From a virus, in the IMG/VR virus record IMGVR_UViG_3300042988_001631, positions 1-48,912 of that record: DNA of 48,912 nt; one strand, written 5' to 3'. A program made the translations under genes and the position numbers. The notes below the pieces were generated by a model, which was given only the letters and a program-made list of their open reading frames with translations, did not search any database and was not told the DNA's origin. The number at the start of each line of letters is the position of its first letter. The stretch's first letter is position 1. Below, one piece after another: positions 14,497-22,579 of this stretch.

Positions 14497-14859
14497 ATGC
14501 CAAGATTAATCCAAATACAAGGGAATTGGGCAGATGAAATGGATACATATGGATTCATTGCAATGACTGATGGTGTCTTTGAAAGAACTGTAGAAGAGAT
14601 TAACGTACTTTTGAAAGATGTCGAATTTCCTTTAACAATAGGAATAGGCACTAATCAAGATATAGAGTACAAAAATAAAGAAGAGTATCTTGGAGATATT
14701 CTAGATCAAAGACCTAATATTAGTCAAGAAGAATTTGAATTTCTTAGAAGAATGTTCGGAGATGATCAAAGATCAGAAATAGTAAGATGGGGAGAAACAT
14801 CAGGAGTACTTGATGTAGACTTTATAAGAGAGAATTTAGATATTTTTGAAGATGAGTGA
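14497..14859 (+). CDS. Hypothetical acidic protein, 120 aa
   Basis: An acidic 120-residue soluble protein starting MPRLIQIQGNW, the same first five residues as the upstream zinc-ribbon protein, though the rest differs and lacks the Cys. It contains several Glu/Asp-rich helices (TVEEINVLLKDVEF, SQEEFEFLRRMFGDD). No known domain. It overlaps the next gene by 8 nt. Confidence 0.7.
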   Translation: MPRLIQIQGNWADEMDTYGFIAMTDGVFERTVEEINVLLKDVEFPLTIGIGTNQDIEYKNKEEYLGDILDQRPNISQEEFEFLRRMFGDDQRSEIVRWGETSGVLDVDFIRENLDIFEDE

Positions 14860-15067
14860 AGAATTAAGCGAACATAGAAAATATACAGATTTTGAAGATC
14901 TTTTAGAAACTCTTGTAAAGAACCAACTTAAAGGATCTGAAGCAATGATAGCTTCTGAAAGTATTGATGGATATTGGATAGATAATGGACAATTAGTTGC
15001 CCGCATATCCAGAAGTAAAGAAAAGAGTAGATTAGTTAAATTTGAACTAATGAAAATTGACTTTTAA
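14852..15067 (+). CDS. Hypothetical protein, 71 aa
   Basis: The ATG at 14852 is chosen over an in-frame TTG 6 nt upstream. It overlaps the previous stop by 8 nt. The 71-residue product is acidic/helical first (ELSEHRKYTDFEDLLETLVK), then beta-like (GYWIDNGQLVARISRS) and basic near the end. No family is recognised. Confidence 0.65.
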   Translation: MSEELSEHRKYTDFEDLLETLVKNQLKGSEAMIASESIDGYWIDNGQLVARISRSKEKSRLVKFELMKIDF

Positions 15068-15452
15068 ATCAAGTAATCTTCCAGTACAAGGGTCTCTCAT
15101 ACCCTTATATGAAGATATTATGAATGAAATAGGTTTGCTTGGAAAGGCTCAGTTTATCGAATTTGTTGATGAACCTAACACCGAGCAAACCTTTATTCGT
15201 AAAGAAATGCCCTCAAACAAACAAGAGGTATGGGCGCCTCGTAGAGCAAGATTAAAGATAAAGGAACTAACAGAAAAAGGTACTGGGTATAAACTTACTA
15301 TTGATTCAGAAATAGTTAAGGAGATAGCCTATCCTTATCGTATTGGTAATGTTCCTTCTGGTTGGTACTCAATTGTACAGCACAGAGACAAAAGCTTGCC
15401 TAGCTTCTTAGTAGATTCTTTTATTACTATTAATGGTATAGAATGCTTTTAA
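15057..15452 (+). CDS. Hypothetical protein, 131 aa (TTG start, or ATG at 15120)
   Basis: The frame opens at TTG 15057, overlapping the previous gene by 11 nt. The first in-frame ATG is at 15120, which would give 110 residues. The segment between reads as ordinary protein (NLPVQGSLIPLYEDI), so the longer form is kept with caution. The protein appears beta-rich in the second half (KLTIDSEIVKEIAYPYRIGN, WYSIVQHRD). No family is recognised. Its stop abuts the next ATG. Confidence 0.6.
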   Translation: MTFKSSNLPVQGSLIPLYEDIMNEIGLLGKAQFIEFVDEPNTEQTFIRKEMPSNKQEVWAPRRARLKIKELTEKGTGYKLTIDSEIVKEIAYPYRIGNVPSGWYSIVQHRDKSLPSFLVDSFITINGIECF

Positions 15453-15677
15453 ATGGGTTATAACGCAGTTAACATAAGAAATCGACTCCAACATCCACTG
15501 CCCAACTCAAGATCGCTTATTGTGGCTTTAATTGATGATAAATGGCACAAAATGGTGTGGATTCCACAGACAAAAGAGATTATGTATCTTAACGGAGAAC
15601 AATTCTCTCAAAAGATACAATTGAAAGATGAGGAAGACTTAACGTATCAATTAAGATACGAAAATTGGAAGATTTAA
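15453..15677 (+). CDS. Hypothetical protein, 74 aa
   Basis: A 74-residue protein starting immediately after the previous TAA. Strand-like segments (SLIVALIDDKWHKMVWIP, EIMYLNGEQF) suggest a small beta fold. There are no Cys and no membrane segment. It overlaps the in-frame region upstream of the next gene. No function is assigned. Confidence 0.65.
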   Translation: MGYNAVNIRNRLQHPLPNSRSLIVALIDDKWHKMVWIPQTKEIMYLNGEQFSQKIQLKDEEDLTYQLRYENWKI

Positions 15678-15679
15678 AG

Positions 15680-15931
15680 ATGTATGACACTAAATATTAT
15701 TTGTTTTTATTCCTATCTGTAGTTCTTTTCATATTTTTTATTATTTTTAATCTTACAAAATATGAAATTTTTCCGAGTAAAGGTAAATTAGTTGTGACTA
15801 ATATAGATGTATTAGACGGCAATAAAAATTGCCATCAAGTATTAATCGAATCATGTTATGGTTATGGTTATTTATATCTTATTGATTGCGATTTACGTTA
15901 TAGAATAGGTGATACTCTAATAGTAGAATAA
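15680..15931 (+). CDS. Single-pass membrane protein, 83 aa
   Basis: The ATG at 15680 follows the previous stop by 2 nt and is preferred over an upstream in-frame TTG. The product has one clear membrane span at about residues 6-25 (YYLFLFLSVVLFIFFIIFNL). A ~58-residue beta-type domain with two Cys near IESCYGYG and IDCDLRY follows, probably on the periplasmic side. The stop's last base is the first base of the next ATG (TAATG). Confidence 0.65.
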   Translation: MYDTKYYLFLFLSVVLFIFFIIFNLTKYEIFPSKGKLVVTNIDVLDGNKNCHQVLIESCYGYGYLYLIDCDLRYRIGDTLIVE

Positions 15932-16134
15932 TGAGAAAAATATGGTATTTTAATAATATCGTAGAAGTAAAAGAGTATCCTACAGATAAGGATACACTTG
16001 AAGTAGGTGATTTAGTTATCTTTGAAGAGGATGAAGAACTCTATCAATTTGAAGGGTATAAAGATAAAGGTAAAATGGGAGTTGTTCCCGTAGGATCAAA
16101 TCTTGTTACAAAAGAAGAGACAATATTTTGGTAA
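15931..16134 (+). CDS. Hypothetical protein, 67 aa, first copy of a tandem pair
   Basis: An acidic 67-residue protein starting MRKIWYFNNIVEVKEYP, with strand-like repeats (LEVGDLVIFEEDEELYQFEGY) consistent with a small SH3-like barrel. The next gene encodes a shorter relative with the same order of segments: V(E)VKE(Y/F)P, then EGDLxxF/Y, then Y(Q/R)F(E/D)GY. This is a tandem duplication. It begins in a TAATG overlap and ends 1 nt before the sister gene's ATG. Confidence 0.7.
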   Translation: MRKIWYFNNIVEVKEYPTDKDTLEVGDLVIFEEDEELYQFEGYKDKGKMGVVPVGSNLVTKEETIFW

Positions 16135-16135
16135 A

Positions 16136-16327
16136 ATGAGAATAATAACTATACATAATCAGGAAGTTGAAATTAAAGAATTTCCTGAGGATGAGCATAA
16201 AATTAAAGAAGGAGATTTGATATTATATAAAGATATTGTATATCGTTTCGATGGATATGAATATGGTACGTATGTAATAGCAACAAATCTTTCTACAGAA
16301 GAACAGGTTTATTTACCACACTATTAA
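16136..16327 (+). CDS. Hypothetical protein, 63 aa, second copy of a tandem pair
   Basis: The ATG at 16136 is chosen because it lies just after the upstream stop and aligns with the start of the sister protein at 15931; the frame extends upstream without need. The 63-residue product starts MRIITIHNQEVEIKEFP and follows the sister protein through GDLILYKDIVYRFDGYEYG to the end. The two proteins align over nearly their full length with clear divergence. No function is known. Confidence 0.7.
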   Translation: MRIITIHNQEVEIKEFPEDEHKIKEGDLILYKDIVYRFDGYEYGTYVIATNLSTEEQVYLPHY

Positions 16328-16328
16328 T

Positions 16329-16589
16329 ATGATTGAACATATAACAGTTCTAATATCACAAGTTTTATTTGTTATATTTAGAACTTTAAATATTCAACAC
16401 ACAATGACAGGGACTATACTAAAAAATGTTATCTCTAATTTAGCTCTGTCAAGCACTTGGTTAATGTCTATTTCATTGGGTATTAAATCAATAGTAGAAG
16501 GAAATGGTTGGTTAACTTTAACTTACCTAGTATCAGGATGTATAGGTCAGGTAATTGTATTATCACATAATGGGAGGGCTTGGGTATAA
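16329..16589 (+). CDS. Small membrane protein, 86 aa
   Basis: An 86-residue protein with hydrophobic segments at roughly residues 4-20 (HITVLISQVLFVIFRTL), 30-52 (LKNVISNLALSSTWLMSISLG) and 60-80 (WLTLTYLVSGCIGQVIVLSH). It is probably a two- or three-pass inner-membrane protein. The next gene encodes another small membrane protein and starts directly after the stop, so the pair may form one membrane complex. A holin-like role is possible, but no endolysin is adjacent. Confidence 0.7.
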   Translation: MIEHITVLISQVLFVIFRTLNIQHTMTGTILKNVISNLALSSTWLMSISLGIKSIVEGNGWLTLTYLVSGCIGQVIVLSHNGRAWV

Positions 16590-16814
16590 ATGGATAATGT
16601 TGTACCAATAATAGTAGTACTCACAGTTTTAGGGTATTACTTCAATATGGATAAAGATCCTTACATAAAACATTGTAGTTATTGGATATGGCTAGGAACT
16701 AATACATTCTGGATGTCATTAAATATCAGTCGGGAATTTTATGATATGGCACTTATGTTTGCTATATACTGTGGGTTTTGTATTTGGGGAATTTATAAAT
16801 ATTTTAAAGGATGA
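16590..16814 (+). CDS. Small membrane protein, 74 aa
   Basis: A 74-residue protein with three short hydrophobic stretches (VPIIVVLTVLGYYF, YWIWLGTNTFWMSLNI, MALMFAIYCGFCIWGIYKYF), predicted as a multi-pass membrane protein with a basic end. It immediately follows the 86-aa membrane protein gene and overlaps the next start in ATGA. No family is recognised. The pairing suggests the two work together. Confidence 0.7.
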   Translation: MDNVVPIIVVLTVLGYYFNMDKDPYIKHCSYWIWLGTNTFWMSLNISREFYDMALMFAIYCGFCIWGIYKYFKG

Positions 16815-17173
16815 CAAAAGAACAAACAGAGGAGTCTCTATTAATTGTAAATTTTTTAGAGTTAGAATCATACATATTACGCTCTAGTGATAGAAGTATT
16901 AATATGTATCGTACAGGTCCTTATGGTAATGTACCTTTAGGACATCTAAGATTCTTTGAGAATTGGAACCTACTTATGTTAGTTGTAGATAAAATCTATA
17001 AAATAGATAGGTATGATTTAGTTATTAGAAAAAATCATTGTTATATTAACGATACCGAAACAACTGAAATGGTTGCAGGAGCAATAGAAGATACAACGTT
17101 AGAAGCAGTTTATAAGGCTGTGTTACAATTTATAAAATGGTATAATGACCAAAAATTACAAAGAATTAATTGA
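16811..17173 (+). CDS. Hypothetical protein, 120 aa
   Basis: A soluble 120-residue protein starting in an ATGA overlap. Its pattern (HLRFFENWNLLMLVVDKIYKI, then a Cys-containing beta segment, then TTLEAVYKAVLQFIKWYNDQ) resembles a small conserved protein often annotated as hypothetical in Bacteroidota phages, recalled from general familiarity and not verified. No catalytic residues stand out. It overlaps the following gene by 29 nt. Confidence 0.7.
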   Translation: MTKEQTEESLLIVNFLELESYILRSSDRSINMYRTGPYGNVPLGHLRFFENWNLLMLVVDKIYKIDRYDLVIRKNHCYINDTETTEMVAGAIEDTTLEAVYKAVLQFIKWYNDQKLQRIN

Positions 17174-17621
17174 TTCCTTAAAGGAAGAGTGGATAGAAGT
17201 TATTCTTAATGACCCTAGTACTAGTAAAGTACAAAAGCTAAAGCTATTAGAAGAGAATACTCTATTCGATTATGAAGATACTTTAACTGGAGTAGCTCAA
17301 GATTGGGAACAAGAGCTGTATAATCTAATAGAAAATAGCGGACCTCCACCGTATAATTGGAATAAACATGTTATAATAACAGATGATTTAATTAACGGTA
17401 TTGACGGTAATCGTCACGAAAGATATTCTTTCTTAGATGTTATTCAAAGATTTAAATACAATGAATTTAACAAAGGTGAAAACTTTTTACACACAGTTGT
17501 AATTGCAAGAGGAAAAAGGTATAAAGATTTTGTAATCAAAAAAACTCTTAATGAAATCATTGATAAGATTTTTGATTACGCAGTAGAGAACAGAGTAATA
17601 GGTTTTGAAATTGATTGGTAA
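17145..17621 (+). CDS. Hypothetical protein, 158 aa
   Basis: A 158-residue soluble protein beginning MTKNYKELIDSLKEEW inside the end of the previous gene. It is acidic with a helical N-terminal half and strands near HVIITDDLI and HTVVIARGKRY. No family is recognised. The TAATG junction at 17619-17623 couples it to the next gene. Confidence 0.7.
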   Translation: MTKNYKELIDSLKEEWIEVILNDPSTSKVQKLKLLEENTLFDYEDTLTGVAQDWEQELYNLIENSGPPPYNWNKHVIITDDLINGIDGNRHERYSFLDVIQRFKYNEFNKGENFLHTVVIARGKRYKDFVIKKTLNEIIDKIFDYAVENRVIGFEIDW

Positions 17622-18016
17622 TGAATACAAAGCAATTAAACGAAATTAAAAAAGAATGGAGGAAAATAAGAACTGATCCAAGAAATTCACATTTAAGAAA
17701 AGGGCAAATTTTATATAATTTATTACCTAATTGTATTGCTAATCAAATCGTAGGTACTGAATTAGATCCATTCTATAGAAATGATAGAATTGTAGCCTGT
17801 CTAAGACATTTAGCATATTTAGCTAAAGAACAGGATATTAAGGAAGAACTATTTAGTAAATATCAATTAGAGTTGAAAAATGGGAAAGAAGTTAAAGAAA
17901 TCGAAGTCGAAAAGAAAATACTTCCATATATTAAAAAGCGGGTGGCTAAGAAGAATATTTCCTCAGTTAACGGCGAAGTGGAGCAAGGATCAGGAAGAGT
18001 GGGAGGAGATTTATAA
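17621..18016 (+). CDS. Hypothetical basic protein, 131 aa
   Basis: The ATG at 17621 overlaps the previous TAA by one base and is preferred over an in-frame TTG 6 nt upstream. The product is Lys/Arg-rich and helical (KQLNEIKKEWRKIRTDPRN, then RIVACLRHLAYLAKEQD) and ends in a Gly-rich tail (VEQGSGRVGGDL). It may bind nucleic acid by charge, but no motif is recognised. A 61-nt A/T-rich gap follows, with no evident signal. Confidence 0.65.
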   Translation: MNTKQLNEIKKEWRKIRTDPRNSHLRKGQILYNLLPNCIANQIVGTELDPFYRNDRIVACLRHLAYLAKEQDIKEELFSKYQLELKNGKEVKEIEVEKKILPYIKKRVAKKNISSVNGEVEQGSGRVGGDL

Positions 18017-18077
18017 TAAAGAACTTTATAAGAAAGATAAACATTGATTTTTATACAAGTCAAACAGAATTTTAAAT

Positions 18078-18371
18078 ATGGGTAAAGTTAACGTGCATTC
18101 ACATGCAATTGCTAAAAAGTATCTTAGAGATTATATAAGTAATAAAATTGATTTTGATCCTGCAACAGATTTTGGTCCAGGAATAGAGAATTTAATTGTA
18201 GAAGCTATGGTTTATTTTACAGAATATTACCGAGAGTATTTACTACAAGAAGTTTTCGAAGAAATGAGGTGGCATGTAGAAAAAGCTACTGAAAATACTA
18301 TTGATAACTTAGTAGATAATAAATTACAAGTGTACAAGGATATGTGTGAAGATCATGGAATTAAATTATAA
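18078..18371 (+). CDS. Hypothetical protein, 97 aa
   Basis: A helical 97-residue protein starting MGKVNVHSHAIAKKYLRDYI, acidic in its second half. No motif is visible apart from the N-terminal VHSHA. Its last 17 nt overlap the DNA polymerase gene, so it is probably co-translated with the polymerase and could be an accessory factor. This is inferred from position alone. Confidence 0.7.
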   Translation: MGKVNVHSHAIAKKYLRDYISNKIDFDPATDFGPGIENLIVEAMVYFTEYYREYLLQEVFEEMRWHVEKATENTIDNLVDNKLQVYKDMCEDHGIKL

Positions 18372-20376
18372 ATTTGTAGGTAGTTATAAAATACCTAATA
18401 TACCAAGTGCTTCATTAGATGAGGTTAAGGAATTTTTAAAGAATTCTAAAGAGTTCTGTTTAGATACAGAGACTACTGGGCTATGTCCTCATAAAGATAG
18501 GATTATAATGGTTCAAGTAGGTAATAAAGATGTACAGTACATTATAGATGTAAGAGATTTTGATATCACTCCTATACTACATCTTATAACCGACCCTAGT
18601 ACTGAAAAAATAGGGGCTAACCTAAAATTTGAATATAAAATGTTTTTAGGTACTTACGGAGTTCGTATCCAAAATCTTGTAGATGTAATGATACAAGAGA
18701 TGGTACTTACTTGTGGTCTTAAACATTCTGGATTCTCTTTGGCTAACTTAACTAAGAAATATCTAGATATAGAACTCCCAAAAGAAGTTCGTCTAGAGTT
18801 TACTAGAATTGGTAAAGAAAAGTTTGAGGAGCGTCATATCAAATATGGTGCAGGGGATGTTATATACCCTCAATTAATTAATGACATTCAACAAGACCTT
18901 ATTGAAAAAGACGGTCTTCTAGTAGCTGTAAGACTAGAAAATAATGTTGTTAAAGTAATGGGAGAGATGGAGTTTACTGGTATGCCAGTTAATACAGAGA
19001 GATGGAAAGAAATTGCTGATGCTAATGAAAGATTTGCACAAGAAAAAATTAAGCAATTAGATCAATATATTATTGATAACAAATTTTCTAAGTATTATAT
19101 ACCACAAAATCTATTCAATCAAGTACCTAAATGTACAATTAAGTGGACTTCTCCAAAAGAAGTTGCTAAGGTTTTTAGTGAACTTGGTATCCCTACTAAG
19201 ATTATTGATAAAGAAAAAACAAAGAAAGCAGAAGAAGAGTATGGAATTGAAATGGAATTTTATAAGGATACCATTGGTGGTCCAGAACTTGAGCAATATG
19301 CAAAACAATTTCCAATAATTCCAATATTCTTAGAATACCAAAAATATGCTAAAGCAAGTAAAGCTTTTGGTAATAAATGGTTAAAAGATAATATTAATTC
19401 TGTAACAGGAAGGGTACACAGTTCATTTTGGCAAATCTTAAATACTGGTAGATCTTCAAGTTCAAAACCTAATGTGCAACAGATTCCTTCATATAAGGAT
19501 AAGGATTTTCATCCTACTTATCAAGCACATAGAACTTGTTTTGAAGCACCTGAAGGATATAAACTAGTTGTTAAGGATTATAGTGGTCAAGAAAGTAGAG
19601 TATTGGCGGAGTTGAGTAATGAATCTTCTATGATTAACGAATTCGTTAATGGTACTGGGGATCTTCACTCATTAACTGCATCAAAAGTTTATTCAAGTAT
19701 TAGAGGAGAATATGTACATGTAGATAAGAAAACTAATACTGGACTTAGACAAAATGCTAAAACCCTTAATTTTGCCATATCTTATGGTGCTGGAGCATAT
19801 AAAATTGCTAAAGGGTTAAAAGTGTCAGAAGAAGAGGCACAAAAGATTATAGACAATTACTATGAATCTTTTCCTATGTTGGAAGCTTACTTTAAAAATG
19901 GACATAAATTTATTAAAGATAATGGTTTTATAATTATTGATCCTGTAACTAGGAGAAGAAGTTATTTTCCATTATATGATAGATTTGTTAAGTTAAATAA
20001 GCAAATAGAAGAGTTTAAGAAGATTCAAAGAATAAATAAAGAAGCTAAACTTGATAGAAGTATTTGGTCTGATTTCTATACCTTAAAAGGGATTATGGAA
20101 AGAATAAGCCAAAATTATCGTATTCAAGGATTGTCAGCTAGTATGACTAAAATTGCATTAGTTCTATTTTATCAATATCTGTTAGAACATAATTTGTTTG
20201 ATAAGGTAGAAATAATATTAGTACTACATGATGAGATAGTTGTGATGGCAAAAGACGAGGAAGTTGAAAGAATAGACAAAGTCTTAACCGATTGTATGCT
20301 TAAAGCAGGGAAAGTATTCTGCAAAAGAATTCCTATGGAAGTGTCAGGTGGACCTTGTACTGTTTGGGATCATTAA
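18355..20376 (+). CDS. Family A DNA polymerase with 3'-5' exonuclease domain
   Basis: The replicative polymerase. The ATG at 18355 (673 aa) is preferred over a GTG 9 nt upstream. The N-terminal proofreading exonuclease domain shows DTETTG (Asp37, Glu39), GANLKFEYK and YGAGD. The polymerase domain shows motif A DYSGQESR (~408-415), motif B RQNAKTLNFAISYG (~465-478) and motif C HDE (625-627), all with the expected catalytic acids and the Lys/Phe/Tyr of the O-helix. Length matches phage Pol I-type enzymes without a 5' nuclease domain. It heads the replication block, overlapping the 97-aa gene upstream, with a small acidic gene 6 nt downstream. Confidence 0.95.
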   Translation: MELNYKFVGSYKIPNIPSASLDEVKEFLKNSKEFCLDTETTGLCPHKDRIIMVQVGNKDVQYIIDVRDFDITPILHLITDPSTEKIGANLKFEYKMFLGTYGVRIQNLVDVMIQEMVLTCGLKHSGFSLANLTKKYLDIELPKEVRLEFTRIGKEKFEERHIKYGAGDVIYPQLINDIQQDLIEKDGLLVAVRLENNVVKVMGEMEFTGMPVNTERWKEIADANERFAQEKIKQLDQYIIDNKFSKYYIPQNLFNQVPKCTIKWTSPKEVAKVFSELGIPTKIIDKEKTKKAEEEYGIEMEFYKDTIGGPELEQYAKQFPIIPIFLEYQKYAKASKAFGNKWLKDNINSVTGRVHSSFWQILNTGRSSSSKPNVQQIPSYKDKDFHPTYQAHRTCFEAPEGYKLVVKDYSGQESRVLAELSNESSMINEFVNGTGDLHSLTASKVYSSIRGEYVHVDKKTNTGLRQNAKTLNFAISYGAGAYKIAKGLKVSEEEAQKIIDNYYESFPMLEAYFKNGHKFIKDNGFIIIDPVTRRRSYFPLYDRFVKLNKQIEEFKKIQRINKEAKLDRSIWSDFYTLKGIMERISQNYRIQGLSASMTKIALVLFYQYLLEHNLFDKVEIILVLHDEIVVMAKDEEVERIDKVLTDCMLKAGKVFCKRIPMEVSGGPCTVWDH

Positions 20377-20382
20377 AATAAT

Positions 20383-20688
20383 ATGTTTGTTGAAATAGAA
20401 AATGAAAAAGTACTAAGATTAATAGAAGAAGGTATATTAACTGCTAATAATTTCTATTTAGAAGACTTAGAAGAAGAATTTGACCAACTTTATCTAGCTT
20501 CTTTAGAAGAGTTAAGTCAAAAAGAAGTTGAACTCTTTAATAAAATAATAGCTCTTAAGCTAGAAGAAGAGTCTTATTTTTTATACAGGAATTCTGAATT
20601 TATTTTAGAAAGTCAATTTATAGAGATAATAGAAGAAAGAAACTTAGATAAAGCAAGAGAAATATTTAAGAAAGGAAAACCTAATTAA
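20383..20688 (+). CDS. Hypothetical acidic helical protein, 101 aa
   Basis: A very acidic, Leu/Glu-rich 101-residue protein (YLEDLEEEFDQLYLASLEEL, then LKLEEESYFLYRNSE) that is probably all-helical. It lies 6 nt after the DNA polymerase gene and may be a polymerase partner, but no family is recognised. A 26-nt gap precedes the next membrane-protein gene. Confidence 0.7.
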   Translation: MFVEIENEKVLRLIEEGILTANNFYLEDLEEEFDQLYLASLEELSQKEVELFNKIIALKLEEESYFLYRNSEFILESQFIEIIEERNLDKAREIFKKGKPN

Positions 20689-20714
20689 ATAAGGATCATT
20701 AAAAATATACTATT

Positions 20715-21887
20715 ATGTCAACATTAAAAAGTAACAAGAGTACGGACATATTCAAGTTCGGTAATACTCTATCAATGTTTGTTGAAGCAGGTTTCTTAGG
20801 TTTTGTGCCATTGATGCTTTTATGTTTCAATATTTTAGCTTGTTTTCAAGAGGCTTCTCTTGTATCACAAGTTATTCCTAGAATTGAGGGGAGTTATTAT
20901 AAGGCTCTATTATATACTGGTATCGCTTTAGGTGCTGGTATTATGTTTGCACCAAATTTTGTATGGTGGAGACAACTGAGAAAAGAAATAGCAACAGTAA
21001 AAGCAAGTCCAATATTACTAGGTAATTTTCAAAAAGATTACTTATCTAATTTAGAAGGAGGAAGAAATAAACATTTAGCCATTTGGATATTATGTATTTC
21101 TACTTCTATTCTTACACATGGACTTACTTTATTTTTCTGTACTATTGCATTCCAAAATCCTGAAGTGCTTAAGTCATTAAGTATGAAGGGTATGGAGGAT
21201 GTAAGTATTGCTTTTTGTGTAGTTGTTACAGGATCATGTTTTTTCTTAGATATCTTGTTAGGTGTATTTACCAATGCACAAGTAGATTTGGATTCTTATA
21301 AGCCTGATAATTCAAGAGATTTACAGATGCTTAAGGATGCTGAAAGCTACAATAAGATGGAAAAAGCACAGTTAGAAACTCGTGAAAAATTATTAGAGGA
21401 AGCAAGGGTAAATCAAGAAAAAGCAAATATTCTTAAAAAGAATGAAGCTGATTTAAATAAACTTAAAAAGGATGGTACAGTACCTTCTGGAAGTAATAAC
21501 ACTAACAGTAATAACTCTAATAACTCTACTAACAATCCAGCTTCTAATCCTGCACAACCAGGAAAAGATGTTCCAAAAAGCTCTTCTGGAAAGGCTATCT
21601 ATGATATTACTGATGTAGATGAATTCTATGGAGTATTATTTAATAACAGAGGATTAGATAAGGAAAAAATTGCGAAAGCTATTAAATCAGCAAACCAACA
21701 GAAATTTGAGAAAGAAATTGGTCCAGTGCTTTCAAGTTCTATGTCAGCTATAAGAACTTTATACAAAAATAAAGCTCAAGAAGAGGATTTAAATAAAAGG
21801 ATTACAATCATGGGGAAAGTAGAGGAAGAAATGAAAAAGGTAGAGGCACAGTTAAAAGCTATGGGATTACAACCTAGAAAGAGCTAA
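20715..21887 (+). CDS. Polytopic membrane protein with coiled coil and Asn-rich linker, 390 aa
   Basis: Four membrane spans are visible at about residues 22-44, 65-84, 120-146 and 163-185. A Lys/Glu-rich coiled-coil-like stretch follows (~205-252), then a low-complexity Asn/Ser/Pro linker (~257-292, e.g. NNTNSNNSNNSTNN) and a soluble C-terminal helical domain (~295-390). The cytoplasmic tail is about half the protein. No family is recognised. Its place between the DNA polymerase and helicase genes suggests a membrane anchor for replication or for a host-takeover complex, but that is conjecture. Confidence 0.75.
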   Translation: MSTLKSNKSTDIFKFGNTLSMFVEAGFLGFVPLMLLCFNILACFQEASLVSQVIPRIEGSYYKALLYTGIALGAGIMFAPNFVWWRQLRKEIATVKASPILLGNFQKDYLSNLEGGRNKHLAIWILCISTSILTHGLTLFFCTIAFQNPEVLKSLSMKGMEDVSIAFCVVVTGSCFFLDILLGVFTNAQVDLDSYKPDNSRDLQMLKDAESYNKMEKAQLETREKLLEEARVNQEKANILKKNEADLNKLKKDGTVPSGSNNTNSNNSNNSTNNPASNPAQPGKDVPKSSSGKAIYDITDVDEFYGVLFNNRGLDKEKIAKAIKSANQQKFEKEIGPVLSSSMSAIRTLYKNKAQEEDLNKRITIMGKVEEEMKKVEAQLKAMGLQPRKS

Positions 21888-21893
21888 TTAAAA

Positions 21894-22148
21894 ATGATAA
21901 GACTAACTAAAGGTGAAAATGGGATTAATTATAACTGCGAAATAAACTTAATCTTTGGAGAAACTAGTGAAGTTGGTCTATTTGGTTGGACCTATACAAT
22001 TTATTATTCTGACCTACATTATACGTATGATTGTAAAGAGCATGAAGTTTTATACGATTCTAGAAATGAGGCGTTTCTTTACGCTTATTTAAAAGTATTA
22101 TCATTGCAAGAAGAAAATGATACATATGAATGTAGAAGAAATCAATGA
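21894..22148 (+). CDS. Hypothetical protein, 84 aa
   Basis: An 84-residue soluble protein with alternating strand-like segments (NYNCEINLIFGETSEVGLFG, WTYTIYYSDLHYTY) and two or three Cys. It could be a small beta-sheet domain. It overlaps the next gene by 32 nt. No family is recognised. Confidence 0.65.
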   Translation: MIRLTKGENGINYNCEINLIFGETSEVGLFGWTYTIYYSDLHYTYDCKEHEVLYDSRNEAFLYAYLKVLSLQEENDTYECRRNQ

Positions 22149-22356
22149 TATTTGGATGTCTAAAAGTTTCTTAGTATCCAGAAGATATTTGTTGTTCTTT
22201 TATAGAAAATCTTTTGAAAATGATACTTGGGTTTTAGAATTATATGAAATAGCTAGAAAAGAAGGAGCACTATTTGCAAAACAATCTGAATCATACATTA
22301 ATTTATACTGTGAAGGATTGGAAAAAGTAATCTCATACATGCATGAAGATTTCTAA
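22117..22356 (+). CDS. Hypothetical protein, 79 aa
   Basis: The frame has ATG codons at 22117 and 22126; either could be the start (79 or 76 aa). The protein is helical with many aromatic residues (SRRYLLFFYRKSFEND, then LYCEGLEKVISYMHEDF). No motif is recognised. It overlaps both neighbours, which supports its being a coupled member of the run. Confidence 0.6.
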   Translation: MIHMNVEEINDIWMSKSFLVSRRYLLFFYRKSFENDTWVLELYEIARKEGALFAKQSESYINLYCEGLEKVISYMHEDF

Positions 22357-22579
22357 AATTGCGACCATACCTGATCTGTTTGGTAATATTAAAACAATAT
22401 ATGAAACAGATGAGTACGAGGGTAATATAATAAGCACCAAAGAAAAGGAAATCTTTGTACAAGTGTATGATAAGAAAACTAATACTTTAGTTGAAGGAGG
22501 AGAAGTGAAGGAATATAGTTATAATTTTGCGTACTTAAAACTGTATGAAATTATATGGAGATTAACGAATCAATTATAG
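22343..22579 (+). CDS. Hypothetical protein, 78 aa
   Basis: A 78-residue soluble protein with a strand-rich pattern (YEGNIISTKEKEIFVQVYDK). No known motif. It overlaps the upstream gene by 14 nt and the downstream winged-helix-like gene by 25 nt, part of a series of nested starts leading to the helicase. Confidence 0.65.
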   Translation: MKISKIATIPDLFGNIKTIYETDEYEGNIISTKEKEIFVQVYDKKTNTLVEGGEVKEYSYNFAYLKLYEIIWRLTNQL

